64,000 bases of DNA. Origin: Paramagnetospirillum marisnigri (GTDB taxonomy: Bacteria > Pseudomonadota > Alphaproteobacteria > Rhodospirillales > Magnetospirillaceae). Below the pieces are notes generated by a model that was not told the DNA's origin, made no database searches, and saw only the letters and a program-made list of their open reading frames with translations. Position numbers and translations under genes: made by a program. The stretch is from positions 113,386 through 177,385 of the forward strand of contig NZ_LWQT01000131.1 of the NCBI RefSeq assembly GCF_001650715.1, given 5' to 3'. This document shows positions 27,299 to 35,620 of this stretch, piece after piece. The number at the start of each line of letters is the position of its first letter. Positions within the stretch are counted from its first letter, which is position 1.

Positions 27299-28669
27299 AT
27301 GGGACGGCGGAAGGTGGCAGCGGCCAACGAGGCTGACCGGTTGATGGCGAGTGTCCTGGCCGATGGCGATGCCGAGGCCCTGGCCGCCATCCGCCCCCAT
27401 ATGCCCCCTCCCATCCTCGACGGGCTGATCCGGGTGAGCGAGGGGCGAAGCGATCCGGAGCAGATGGGTCGCCTGGGCCGCACCCTGGAATCGGCGGGCA
27501 TGACGGCGGCGGCGGTGGCGGCCTTTGGCTGTCAGGCCGATTCCCTGCCCCTGGGGTCGGAACGCATTCCCGCCCATCTGGATATCCTCGCCATCGAGCG
27601 GCGCCAGGGATTGGTCGAGGCTGCCGAGGGACGGCAGCGGGCCATCAATCGTCTGGCCGGCGAGGGCAATGGGGGAGAGAGGCCGCCGGAACTCTCGCTG
27701 GGGGCGCTCGCGGCTCGATGCGCCTTCGCCGAGCCCGCCCGCCACCTGGATATGCTGGAGCGGGTCGGATTCTCGCCCCTGGCCGAGGACCCCTTGCGCG
27801 ATCCTTCCTGGACCAAGCCCCTGTGGCACCGGGGCGGCGAGGCGCTGGCCGAGGACTACTCCTTCTTCGTGGTGGACGCGGATGCCAGCCCGGTAATGCT
27901 GGTGGAATGCGACACCCGGGGCGATCGTTATCTCGGTTGCCGCGAGGTCGGGGCGGTGCTGACGCCGCTGGCCGATGAGCCTGCGGTGCTGGCCGTTGCC
28001 GAGGAACTGGCGCTGCGGCAGTTGGAGACCATCGCCATCTGGGCGGGCTGTCCCCATCTGTGGCTGGAGGTGGCGGCCGATTCTCCGCTGCCCCCCGCGG
28101 TTGCCGATCGCAGCCGCGAACTTCCGGCGGCGGGCCGGGTGGCGTTCCGTACCGGCTGGATCGATCTGACCCTGGACGAGGATGCCATCCGGCGCGGCTA
28201 TCGCGCCACGACGCGGCATATGTTGCGTCGTGGCGGCGAGATCATGGACATCCTGGCCCATGACGACCCCGCCATCGACTTTGTTCCCGTCTATGAGGAG
28301 CTTCATCGCCGCTCGGGTCGGGTGGCGGCGCTGGCGGGCGGGGACCTGACCGCTGCCCTGGTCTCGGGTCGGGTGTCGGGCTTCGTGGGGATGATGGCGG
28401 GGCAGCCGGTTTCGGCGGTTCTGTCGTCTTGTCACGGGGCCACGACCTATGATCTGGCGACGGTCCGAGCCGACGACACCCGCGAACCGGTCAGCCATCT
28501 CCCCATTCATTACGCCATCATCCATGCCAAGGCTCGGGGCCAATCCCGCTTTCATTTCGGCCCCTTGTACGAGGGCGGCGAGTTGGGAGGCAAAATGAAG
28601 AACATTGCCCTGTTCAAGCGAGGATTCGCCAGCGCCTTCAACTCCTGTATACTCTTGCGGTTGTGCTAG
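27299..28669 (+). CDS. FemAB/GNAT-like acyltransferase family protein
   Basis: The 456-residue protein has a helical N-terminal region of about 110 residues, then a two-part acyl-transfer fold as in FemAB/BioF2-like proteins. TLDEDAIRRGYRATTRHMLRRG (about 291-312) matches the typical 'l..n.R..i.ka' helix, followed by FVPVYEELHRRSGR (about 325-338) and, near the end, PIHYAIIHAKARGQSRFHFGP (about 402-422). Such enzymes transfer amino-acyl or acyl groups to peptidoglycan, exopolysaccharide or exosortase-linked products. No signal peptide or membrane span. The start has only a weak ribosome binding site 18 bases after the kinase gene. Substrate is unknown. Confidence 0.6.
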   Translation: MGRRKVAAANEADRLMASVLADGDAEALAAIRPHMPPPILDGLIRVSEGRSDPEQMGRLGRTLESAGMTAAAVAAFGCQADSLPLGSERIPAHLDILAIERRQGLVEAAEGRQRAINRLAGEGNGGERPPELSLGALAARCAFAEPARHLDMLERVGFSPLAEDPLRDPSWTKPLWHRGGEALAEDYSFFVVDADASPVMLVECDTRGDRYLGCREVGAVLTPLADEPAVLAVAEELALRQLETIAIWAGCPHLWLEVAADSPLPPAVADRSRELPAAGRVAFRTGWIDLTLDEDAIRRGYRATTRHMLRRGGEIMDILAHDDPAIDFVPVYEELHRRSGRVAALAGGDLTAALVSGRVSGFVGMMAGQPVSAVLSSCHGATTYDLATVRADDTREPVSHLPIHYAIIHAKARGQSRFHFGPLYEGGELGGKMKNIALFKRGFASAFNSCILLRLC

Positions 28670-28754
28670 GGTCCAATGTGGAGATATCGCCATCATCCCG
28701 ACTGTGCTATAACTTTGGTCGTGGATGGCGGTGGTCATGAGTGCGAGGTGGGGG

Positions 28755-31016
28755 ATGCCGTTCGCAGTCGATGAAAGACTGATCTCGCGCCTGCAACTGG
28801 TTGGCACAGCAGTGGTGATCACCGTGCTGGTGCTTGGGCTCGGCTTTTTCTTCAGCCGCCAGATCGCCGACGAATATGAAGCCAATATCAAGCTTCTCGA
28901 GGTTCAGGAGATCCAGCAGCACGAAAACCTGCTGGTCCGCCAGATCGAGACCGCCAAGGGCTTTCTCTCCAATATGCGGACCCGCACCGAGGAAATCCTG
29001 ATGGCGGAAATCCGCGAGCAGGTGGACGAGGCCCATGCCCTGGCCGAAGCCATCTATGCCCAGGAGGTGGGTAAGCGACCCGAAGCCGAAATTCGCCGCC
29101 TGATCGTCGAGGCCCTGCGGCCGCTGCGCTTTTTCGGCGGCAAGGGCTATTTCTTTATCGACGGCATGGACGGCAGTTGCGTGCTGCTGCCCATCGCCCC
29201 CGCCCGTGAAGGCGGATCGCTGATGGATAACCGGGATGATACCGGGCATTACATCATGCGTGGGCTGATCGAGGCGGCGCTGAAGCCGGTGGGTGAGGGC
29301 TATTCCCGCTATCGCTGGTATGCGCCGGGGAATTCAAAGGTGATGGCGGACAAGATCGCCTATGTCCGCCATTTCAAGCCTTTCAACTGGCTGATCGGCA
29401 CCGGGCACTACGTGGCCGATGTCGAGGCCTCCCTGAAGCAGGAGGCGCTGGACCGGCTGCGCAGTTTCCGGTTCGGCAAGGATGGCTCGGGCTATATCGT
29501 GGTCATCGACGACGAGGAACGCATCCTGGTGTCGCCCTCGCGGCCCTGGAACGAGGGCATGAAGGTGTCCGAATTGCCGCCGGACAAGCAGGTGGCGGCC
29601 AAGCCCATCTACGAGCAGGGGCGCAAGGGCGATGGCTTCATCCGTTACGACTGGGCCCGTGATGGCGGAGAAGGGGCGGTGTCCACCAAGGTGACCTATG
29701 TGTCGCGCATGGCGGATTGGGGCTGGACCCTGTCGGCGGGGCTGTTTCTCGATGACATCGCCACCGCCACCGCCGAGCGGCGACAGGTCATGGAACGCAG
29801 CATCAGCGCCAAGCGCACATTGACCCTGACCGCGCTCGGCATCGGATTGCTGGTGGCGCTGACGGTGGGGGCGTGGTTCTCGCATCTCACCGCCCGGCTG
29901 GTGGAGCGCTACAAGCAAGACCTGACATCCCAAAGCGATGAATTGCGCAAGGCGTCGCGCGATCTGTTCCTGATCAACACCATGGTGGAAAGCTCGGCCG
30001 AGATGGTGATTCTGGCCGATGGAGGGTGGACGGCGATCTATGCCAATCCCTTCGTCTACGAGCAACTGGGCGGCAGCCCGGAAACCCTTGTGGGGCGGCG
30101 CCTGGACGAAATCGCCGAGGCGGTGGCCGCCAATCCCCCCGATGCCGAGGGCGGCTCCAGCCGCTTCGAGACCACGCTTCGGGCCGCCGATGGCCGCCGG
30201 GTGCCGGTGGATGTGGTGGCGCGCGACGTGACCCATGATGGCGCCCCCTATCACTTCGTCATCGCCCGCGACATCACCGAGCGCCGTCAGTGGGAAGCCG
30301 ATCTGGGCCGCAAAACCGCGGCGCTGGAACATTCCAATGCCGAACTGGAGCAGTTCGCCTATGTGGCCAGCCACGATCTGCGTGAGCCCCTGCGCATGGT
30401 GGCCAGCTATCTGTCGCTGCTGGAACGCCGCTATGGCGAGAAATTGGATAAGGACGGACACGACTTCCTGAGTTTCGCCCGCGACGGAGCGCAACGCCTG
30501 GACCGCCTGGTCCTCGATCTGCTGGAATTCTCGCGCATCGACCGTCGCGGCTCTCCCATCAAGCCCATGGAGGCGGGACCTGCCCTGGAACTGGCGGTGA
30601 AGAATCTGTCCATGGCCATGGCGGATGCCTCGGCGACGGTTGCCCTGCCACCCTCCATGGACGGTATCAGCATTCTTGGCGATGCCGGCCAGATCGTTCG
30701 GTTGTTCCAGAACCTGATCGGCAACGCCATCAAGTACCGCGCTCCCGACCGGCCGTCGGTGGTGGAGGTGACCTGTCATCGGGTGGAGCGGGGCTGGGAA
30801 TTCAATATCGCCGACAACGGCATCGGCATCGAACCCCAGTATTTCGAGCGCATCTTCGGCATCTTCCAGCGCCTGCACACCCGCGAGAAATACGAAGGCA
30901 CCGGTATTGGCCTCGCCATCTGCAAGAAGATCGTCGAGCGCCATGGCGGGACCATTGGCCTGGAATCCGAACCCGGCCGGGGCACCACCTTCACGGTGGT
31001 GCTGCCCGCCGCCTGA
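28755..31016 (+). CDS. Double-Cache sensor histidine kinase with PAS domain
   Basis: The ATG at 28755 is preferred for its GAGG site, although in-frame ATGs at 28725 and 28737 exist; the product then has 753 residues. TM1 is near 11-33. A ~300-residue periplasmic region carries two Cache signatures, GGKGYFFIDGMDGS and DGSGYIVVIDDEERILVSP, separated by FKPFNWLIGTGHYV. TM2 is near 355-378, PAS near 405-515, HisKA with ASHDLREPLRMV (H540) and HATPase_c with NLIGNAIKY, DNGIGI and GTGIGLAICKK. This fits sensing of small organic acids or similar molecules. No response regulator is adjacent. Its kinase core is closest to that of the kinase at 19013. Confidence 0.92.
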   Translation: MPFAVDERLISRLQLVGTAVVITVLVLGLGFFFSRQIADEYEANIKLLEVQEIQQHENLLVRQIETAKGFLSNMRTRTEEILMAEIREQVDEAHALAEAIYAQEVGKRPEAEIRRLIVEALRPLRFFGGKGYFFIDGMDGSCVLLPIAPAREGGSLMDNRDDTGHYIMRGLIEAALKPVGEGYSRYRWYAPGNSKVMADKIAYVRHFKPFNWLIGTGHYVADVEASLKQEALDRLRSFRFGKDGSGYIVVIDDEERILVSPSRPWNEGMKVSELPPDKQVAAKPIYEQGRKGDGFIRYDWARDGGEGAVSTKVTYVSRMADWGWTLSAGLFLDDIATATAERRQVMERSISAKRTLTLTALGIGLLVALTVGAWFSHLTARLVERYKQDLTSQSDELRKASRDLFLINTMVESSAEMVILADGGWTAIYANPFVYEQLGGSPETLVGRRLDEIAEAVAANPPDAEGGSSRFETTLRAADGRRVPVDVVARDVTHDGAPYHFVIARDITERRQWEADLGRKTAALEHSNAELEQFAYVASHDLREPLRMVASYLSLLERRYGEKLDKDGHDFLSFARDGAQRLDRLVLDLLEFSRIDRRGSPIKPMEAGPALELAVKNLSMAMADASATVALPPSMDGISILGDAGQIVRLFQNLIGNAIKYRAPDRPSVVEVTCHRVERGWEFNIADNGIGIEPQYFERIFGIFQRLHTREKYEGTGIGLAICKKIVERHGGTIGLESEPGRGTTFTVVLPAA

Positions 31017-31032
31017 GGCGACTCCTCCTCCC

Positions 31033-31041
31033 TTGCATGCA
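31033..31041. promoter_or_regulatory. TTGCATGCA site, candidate GntR operator 1
   Basis: TTGCATGCA about 86 bases before the GntR gene's ATG. The same near-palindrome recurs upstream of this gene and between the allophanate hydrolase and binding-protein genes. Confidence 0.45.
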
Positions 31042-31095
31042 CGGCGATGCGTGACCGGCATGAATCGGCTGGCTGGGACGGTGAAACCTGCTACC

Positions 31096-31104
31096 TTGCG
31101 TGCA
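31096..31104. promoter_or_regulatory. TTGCGTGCA site, candidate GntR operator 2
   Basis: TTGCGTGCA, one base different from the site at 31033, lies 22 bases before the GntR ATG, a position suited to autorepression. Confidence 0.45.
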
Positions 31105-31126
31105 GGACCGGCTGTTTCGGATAGTC

Positions 31127-31795
31127 ATGGTGACGCGGGAGCCCAAGAAGAGAACCCTGGCCGACGATCTGCGGCGCCAGATGGCCGACGAGATTCTCGA
31201 CGGTCGCCTGCCGCCGGGGCAGCATCTGGACGAGCAGGATTTGGCGGCCCGCTTCGGGGTGTCGCGCACGCCGGTGCGCGAGGCCTTGCGGCTGCTGGCC
31301 GCCACCGGGCTGGTGCAGGAGCGCCCGCGCAAAGGTGCGGTGGTGGCCACCGTCACTCCCGAGCGCATGGCCGAGATGTTCGAGGCCATGGGAGAGATCG
31401 AGGCCGCCTGCGCCCGCTTCGCCGCCCTGCGCATGACGCCCGACGAGCGTCGCGCCCTGGCCGATCTGCATGCCGATGCCGCCCGACTGGCGGCGGAGGC
31501 CGATCCGTCGGCCTATGATCTGTTCAACACCGAATTCCATTCCGCCATCTATGCCGGAGCCCATAACGGCTTCCTTGAGGAAACGGCGCGGGCCATGCGG
31601 CAAAGGCTGCGTCCCTTCCGCCGCGCCCAGTTCCGCATGACCGGGCGGGTGGCCCATTCCTGGGCCGAGCATGACGCGGTGGTGCGGGCCATCCTGCGCG
31701 CCGATGGCGAGACCGCCTATCACGTCATGCGCGCCCATGTCTCGGCGGTCAGCGACGCCTCGGCCGACTATCTCAATCGCCTGCCGAGGCGATGA
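31127..31795 (+). CDS. GntR-family (FadR/FCD type) transcriptional regulator
   Basis: The 222-residue protein has the GntR winged helix at about 10-75: ADDLRRQMADEILDGRLPPG, then LDEQDLAARFGVSRTPVREAL (recognition helix) and GLVQERPRKGAVV. It is followed by an all-helical FCD effector domain (FNTEFHSAIYAGAHN and a later SWAEHDAVVRAIL, whose Asp/His residues bind a metal in this family). Members usually repress catabolic operons and respond to an organic acid. ATG at 31127 is chosen; a GTG nine codons earlier lacks a good site and overlaps a candidate operator. Its 3' end overlaps the convergent allophanate hydrolase gene by 23 bases. It probably controls that gene and the peptide-type transporter. 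Confidence 0.92.
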   Translation: MVTREPKKRTLADDLRRQMADEILDGRLPPGQHLDEQDLAARFGVSRTPVREALRLLAATGLVQERPRKGAVVATVTPERMAEMFEAMGEIEAACARFAALRMTPDERRALADLHADAARLAAEADPSAYDLFNTEFHSAIYAGAHNGFLEETARAMRQRLRPFRRAQFRMTGRVAHSWAEHDAVVRAILRADGETAYHVMRAHVSAVSDASADYLNRLPRR

Positions 31796-33584
31796 AGGCG
31801 CGCCAGCCGCCGAAGCTGGAAATATCCTCGGTGCCCTCGGTGGCCACCGCCTCGCACAGGAAGCCGCAGACCCGGCTTCCGTCCGCCATCTCCACCGATC
31901 CCACCCCCAGCGGGGCTGGAATGGCGGCGACGAAGCGGCCGAAAGCGTCGGGCGTCATCTCCCAGATTTCGCCCTCCACCGCCACGCCGTCCTTGGCCAC
32001 TCGCACCATGCCGGGGCGGCGGGGGAGGCCGGGCAGGGCGAAAAGCCGGTAGACGGGGGCGGTGCGGCCGCACTCCACCAGTCGCGCCCCCAGTCCGGTC
32101 AGCTGGTGATTGAGGGGCTGGCCCGACAGATGGCCGCCCACCACCATCAGCCGAAGCAGCCTTGCATCCTCGCCGGGAATGGCGCGGGCGGCGGGCATGG
32201 CGTGGCCGGTGGCACCCAGGCTCAGCCCGGCCGAGCGGTGCAGTTCCGCCGCCGCCTCGGCCGCCAGGGACTCGGCGAAGGCGGGGGCCATGACGGTGAC
32301 GCCGAAGGGCAGTCCATCGGGGCGGAAACCGGCGGGCACCGCCACGGCGCACAGGTCCAGCAGATTGACGAAATTGGTATAGGCGCCCAGGTTGGTATTG
32401 GTGGCGATGGGATCGGCCATGACCTCGTCGATGCGGTAGATGGTGCCGCTGGTGGGCAGCAACAGCAGGTCCATGCGCTGCCATTGCGCCTGGGCCCGCT
32501 GCCGAAGTTCTTCCAGCCGGTAGGTGGCGCGGAAGGCCTCGACGGCGCTGCGCCCGGCCCCGCCCATGATGATCTTGCGTGTGACCTCCAAGGCCGACTC
32601 AGGGTGGGCGGCAATGAAATCGCCCACGGCGGCGGTGCGCTCGGCCACCCAGGGGCCGGAATACAGCAGTTCGGCCGCCTCGGCGAAGGGGGTGAAGTCG
32701 ATCTCCTCCACCGTCCAGCCCAGGTCACGGGCACGGTCCACGGCGTCGCGGTACAGCGCCTTGGCGGGGCCGTCGCCGAAAAAGCGCAGCTGGTCGGGGG
32801 CGGGAATGCCCATGCGGCGGCCCTTTGCCGGAGCGGTGGCCATGGGCGGCGCCACCCGGCTGAAGGGATCGGCCGGATCAGCTCCGGCCGCCACCTTGAG
32901 GACGTGCATGCAATCTTCCACCGTCAGGCCGAACACCGAGACGCAATCCAGCGAGCGGCAGGCCGGGACCACGCCACTGGTGCCGATCAGCCCCTTGGTG
33001 GGCTTCAGGCCGACGATATTGTTGAAACCGGCGGGCACCCGTCCCGATCCGGCGGTGTCGGTCCCCAGCGAGAAGCTGACCATCCCGGCCGCCACCGCCA
33101 CCGCCGAGCCGGAACTGGACCCGCCGGGGATGACCTCGGGATCGAAGGGATTGCGGGCCACGCCATAGGGCGAGCGCACCCCCACCAGGCCGGTGGCGAA
33201 CTGGTCCATATTGGTCTTGCCCACCAGGATTGCACCCGCCGCCAGCAGCCGCGCCACCACTCCGGCATGGGCCTTGGCCTCGTAGGCGAAATCGGGACAG
33301 GCGGCGGTGGTGGGCTGCCCGGCCACGTCGATATTGTCCTTCACCGCGAAAGGGATGCCAAACAGGGGCAGGCCGGCGCGCTGGTCCGGCGACAGGGCTT
33401 CCAGATCAACGGCGCGGCGGCGCAGTGCCGCGGCGGGGGGGCGATGAATCCAGACCTTGTCGTCTCCCGCCTGTTCCAGGCGTCGCAGCACCAGATCGAC
33501 CACCTGGGTCGGTCGCAGTCGTCCCGAAGCATAGGCGGCGCTCAATGTGGCGATGTCGAGGCTGGGAGTGCTGGCGGCGGGCAT
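31773..33584 (-). CDS. atzF: Allophanate hydrolase
   Basis: The 603-residue product matches AtzF-type allophanate hydrolases in length and layout. These split allophanate to ammonia and CO2. The amidase-signature domain has the catalytic lysine K82 (FAVKDNID), the cis-serine within GGSSSGS (156-158) and the nucleophile S180 (DTAGSGRVPAG). The C-terminal domain (about 465-603, from LRLMVVGGHLSGQPLNHQL) is the family-specific one. ATG at 33582-33584 is preferred; the frame stays open upstream but without protein-like sequence. No urea carboxylase or biuret/cyanurate hydrolase gene is in the window, so the source of allophanate is unclear. Divergent from the transporter operon and probably under the neighbouring GntR regulator. 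Confidence 0.93.
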   Translation of the reverse strand: MPAASTPSLDIATLSAAYASGRLRPTQVVDLVLRRLEQAGDDKVWIHRPPAAALRRRAVDLEALSPDQRAGLPLFGIPFAVKDNIDVAGQPTTAACPDFAYEAKAHAGVVARLLAAGAILVGKTNMDQFATGLVGVRSPYGVARNPFDPEVIPGGSSSGSAVAVAAGMVSFSLGTDTAGSGRVPAGFNNIVGLKPTKGLIGTSGVVPACRSLDCVSVFGLTVEDCMHVLKVAAGADPADPFSRVAPPMATAPAKGRRMGIPAPDQLRFFGDGPAKALYRDAVDRARDLGWTVEEIDFTPFAEAAELLYSGPWVAERTAAVGDFIAAHPESALEVTRKIIMGGAGRSAVEAFRATYRLEELRQRAQAQWQRMDLLLLPTSGTIYRIDEVMADPIATNTNLGAYTNFVNLLDLCAVAVPAGFRPDGLPFGVTVMAPAFAESLAAEAAAELHRSAGLSLGATGHAMPAARAIPGEDARLLRLMVVGGHLSGQPLNHQLTGLGARLVECGRTAPVYRLFALPGLPRRPGMVRVAKDGVAVEGEIWEMTPDAFGRFVAAIPAPLGVGSVEMADGSRVCGFLCEAVATEGTEDISSFGGWRAFIASAGD

Positions 33585-33609
33585 GGCGGAGGTCCCTGGT
33601 GGTGAGCAT

Positions 33610-33629
33610 GTATGCACAACTGCATGCAA
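33610..33629. promoter_or_regulatory. Candidate GntR operator pair near atzF
   Basis: TGTATGCAC (33610-33618) and TGCATGCAA (33621-33629) are almost adjacent, 26-45 bases before the atzF start, where a bound repressor would block transcription or initiation. Confidence 0.45.
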
Positions 33630-33677
33630 ATGCGGGGCCGGACGGCTTTGGTGCTGGAATCGCGGGGGTGCGGTCTG

Positions 33678-33691
33678 TTGCGTGCATGCAA
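33678..33691. promoter_or_regulatory. Candidate GntR operator TTGCGTGCATGCAA
   Basis: A 14-base near-palindrome containing TGCATGCA, the best-formed member of the motif family in this locus. Confidence 0.5.
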
Positions 33692-33922
33692 TGGCCTGAT
33701 ATTTCGTCACTCATGCCTAATAAATAGACGCGCTTGAAAAGCGGCCTAAAAATCAGGCTGTTGCGCTGGGCCGTGGGGGTGTCCCTGGGCAATATGGCGA
33801 CAGTTTCGATTAAAAGCTAGGCATTGGGCCTGGCCGTCATCACGGCGCTTGGGACTGGGGAAATGCGGGAAAAGGCCTTGTTTCCTGGAGATTCCATCCT
33901 TGGCATGAAGCTTGCCTCTGCC

Positions 33923-33933
33923 TTGCATACATG
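33923..33933. promoter_or_regulatory. Candidate GntR operator TTGCATACATG before the transporter operon
   Basis: TTGCATACATG lies 43 bases before the ATG of the binding-protein gene, a position typical of a site overlapping the promoter or transcript start. Confidence 0.45.
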
Positions 33934-33975
33934 TGGCGGTCGCTGCCGCCGTCTAGGCCCGCAAGGAGGGGACCG

Positions 33976-35565
33976 ATGAACGCTATGCTTCGCGGATTGT
34001 GTCTGGCAACCGCCCTGGCCACCTGTGCCGTTCCGGCCTTGGCTCAAAGCCGGGACGAAACCCTTCTGGTGGTGGTGGAATCCGGCACCAACAGTCTGGA
34101 CATTCACGCGGTGGGCGCCAATCCCGCCAGCTATGGCGTGGTGTGGAACATCTATGACCGGCTGCTGAGCTATGGCACCAAGACCATGCCCGATGGCTCG
34201 CTGTCCTATGACCATACCAATATCAAGCCGGAACTGGCGGAAAGCTGGAAATTCACCGCCGACGACGAGATCACCTTCTATCTGCGCAAGGATGCCAAGT
34301 TCCACGACGGCACCCCCATCACCGCCAAGGATGTGAAGTGGTCCTTCGACCGCATGGTGGCGGTGGGCGGCTTCCCCACTTTCCAGATGAAGGCGGGCTC
34401 GCTGGAAAAGCCCGAGCAATTCATCGCCGTGGACGACCACACCTTCCGGGTCAAGCTGCTCAGGAAGGACAAGTTGACCGTGCCGGATCTGGGCGTGCCG
34501 GTTCCCATCGTGCTCAATTCCGAACTGATCAAGAAGCACGCCACCGAGAAGGACCCCTGGGGCCTGGAATGGAGCAAGCTCAATGATGCCGGTGGCGGCG
34601 CCTACAAGGTGGAAAGCTGGAAGCCGGGCGAGCAACTGGTTCTGGCCCGCTATGACGACTGGAAGAGCGGTCCGCTGCCCAAGCTGAAGAAGGTGGTGAT
34701 CCGTGACGTTCCCTCGGCGGGCAATCGTCGCGCCCTGGTGGAACGCGGCGATGTGGACCTGTCCTTCGACCTGCCGCCCAAGGATTCCCAGGAACTGGCC
34801 AAGGGCGGCAAGGTCAAGGTCACCGGCACCCCCATCGAGAATTCGCTGTGGTACACCGGCATGGGCGTCAAGCAGCCGCCCTTCGACAATGTCAAGGTTC
34901 GCCAGGCGGTGGCTTATGCGCTGCCCTATCAGAAGATCATGGATGCGGTGGTCTATGGCCGCGCCATTCCCATGTTCGGCGGTCCCGCCACCCCCACCAA
35001 GGCGGTGTGGCCGCAGCCCTCGCCCTATAACACCGACATGGCCAAGGCCAGGAAACTGCTGGCTGAGGCGGGCTTCCCCAACGGCTTCGAGACGGTGATC
35101 CATATCAACCAGGGCGTCGCCAGCCTGTCGGAACCCATGGCCACCCTGGTGCAGGAATCCCTGGGCCAGATCGGCATCAAGGCCACCATCAACAAGGTGC
35201 CCGGCGCCAATTGGCGCGCCGCCATGCTGAAGAAGGACATGCCGCTGTTCATCGACACCTTCGCGGGCTGGCTGAACTATCCCGATTACTACTTCTTCTG
35301 GGGCTATCACGGCCAGAACGCGGTGTTCAACGTGATGAGCTACCAGAACCCCGAGATGGACAAGCTGATCGACGCATCGCGCTTCGAGACCGACGCCAAG
35401 AAGTACGAGGATCAGGTCAAGGGCTTCGTCAAGATGGCCTGGGACGACGTGCCGCGCGCGCCGCTGTTCCAGTACTACCTGGATGCCGCCATGGGCAAGA
35501 ACGTCCAGGGCTACACCTACTGGTTCCATCGCGCCATCGACTTCCGGTCCATCAGCAAGAAGTGA
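33976..35565 (+). CDS. Peptide/nickel-type ABC transporter substrate-binding protein (SBP_bac_5)
   Basis: The 529-residue product has a signal peptide (about 1-24, ending PALAQSR) and the DppA/OppA-family pattern: LLSYGT early in the mature part, LAESWKFTADDEITFYLRKD (about 78-97), FHDGTPITAKDVKWSFDRMV (about 100-119) and RQAVAYALPYQKIM (about 309-322). ATG at 33976 is chosen for the AGGAGG site seven bases upstream. It is the first gene of a five-gene ABC operon opposite allophanate hydrolase. The substrate may be a ureido compound or short peptide rather than a simple dipeptide; this is inferred from the neighbours only. Confidence 0.93.
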   Translation: MNAMLRGLCLATALATCAVPALAQSRDETLLVVVESGTNSLDIHAVGANPASYGVVWNIYDRLLSYGTKTMPDGSLSYDHTNIKPELAESWKFTADDEITFYLRKDAKFHDGTPITAKDVKWSFDRMVAVGGFPTFQMKAGSLEKPEQFIAVDDHTFRVKLLRKDKLTVPDLGVPVPIVLNSELIKKHATEKDPWGLEWSKLNDAGGGAYKVESWKPGEQLVLARYDDWKSGPLPKLKKVVIRDVPSAGNRRALVERGDVDLSFDLPPKDSQELAKGGKVKVTGTPIENSLWYTGMGVKQPPFDNVKVRQAVAYALPYQKIMDAVVYGRAIPMFGGPATPTKAVWPQPSPYNTDMAKARKLLAEAGFPNGFETVIHINQGVASLSEPMATLVQESLGQIGIKATINKVPGANWRAAMLKKDMPLFIDTFAGWLNYPDYYFFWGYHGQNAVFNVMSYQNPEMDKLIDASRFETDAKKYEDQVKGFVKMAWDDVPRAPLFQYYLDAAMGKNVQGYTYWFHRAIDFRSISKK

Positions 35566-35620
35566 TCGGTCGGGGAGGCGGGCCATACGGCCTTCCTCCC
35601 CTCCACCGTGGGAGAGCGCC

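Larger units (their letters stand above)
33585..33975. promoter_or_regulatory. Divergent control region between atzF and the peptide-type ABC operon
   Basis: A 391-base gene-free region. It carries several TTGCATGCA-like sites listed separately and is richer in A/T around 33710-33820. It must hold the promoters of both flanking units. I see no convincing -35/-10 pair, riboswitch or RNA gene. Confidence 0.6.

Noticed and set aside
27293..28891. A 532-codon minus-strand frame opposite the FemAB-like gene
   Set aside because: Composition is that of an antisense shadow (Gly, His, Gln, Arg-rich) and it crosses two real genes. Because the plus-strand family match is only moderate I considered it, but nothing in it looks like a protein domain.
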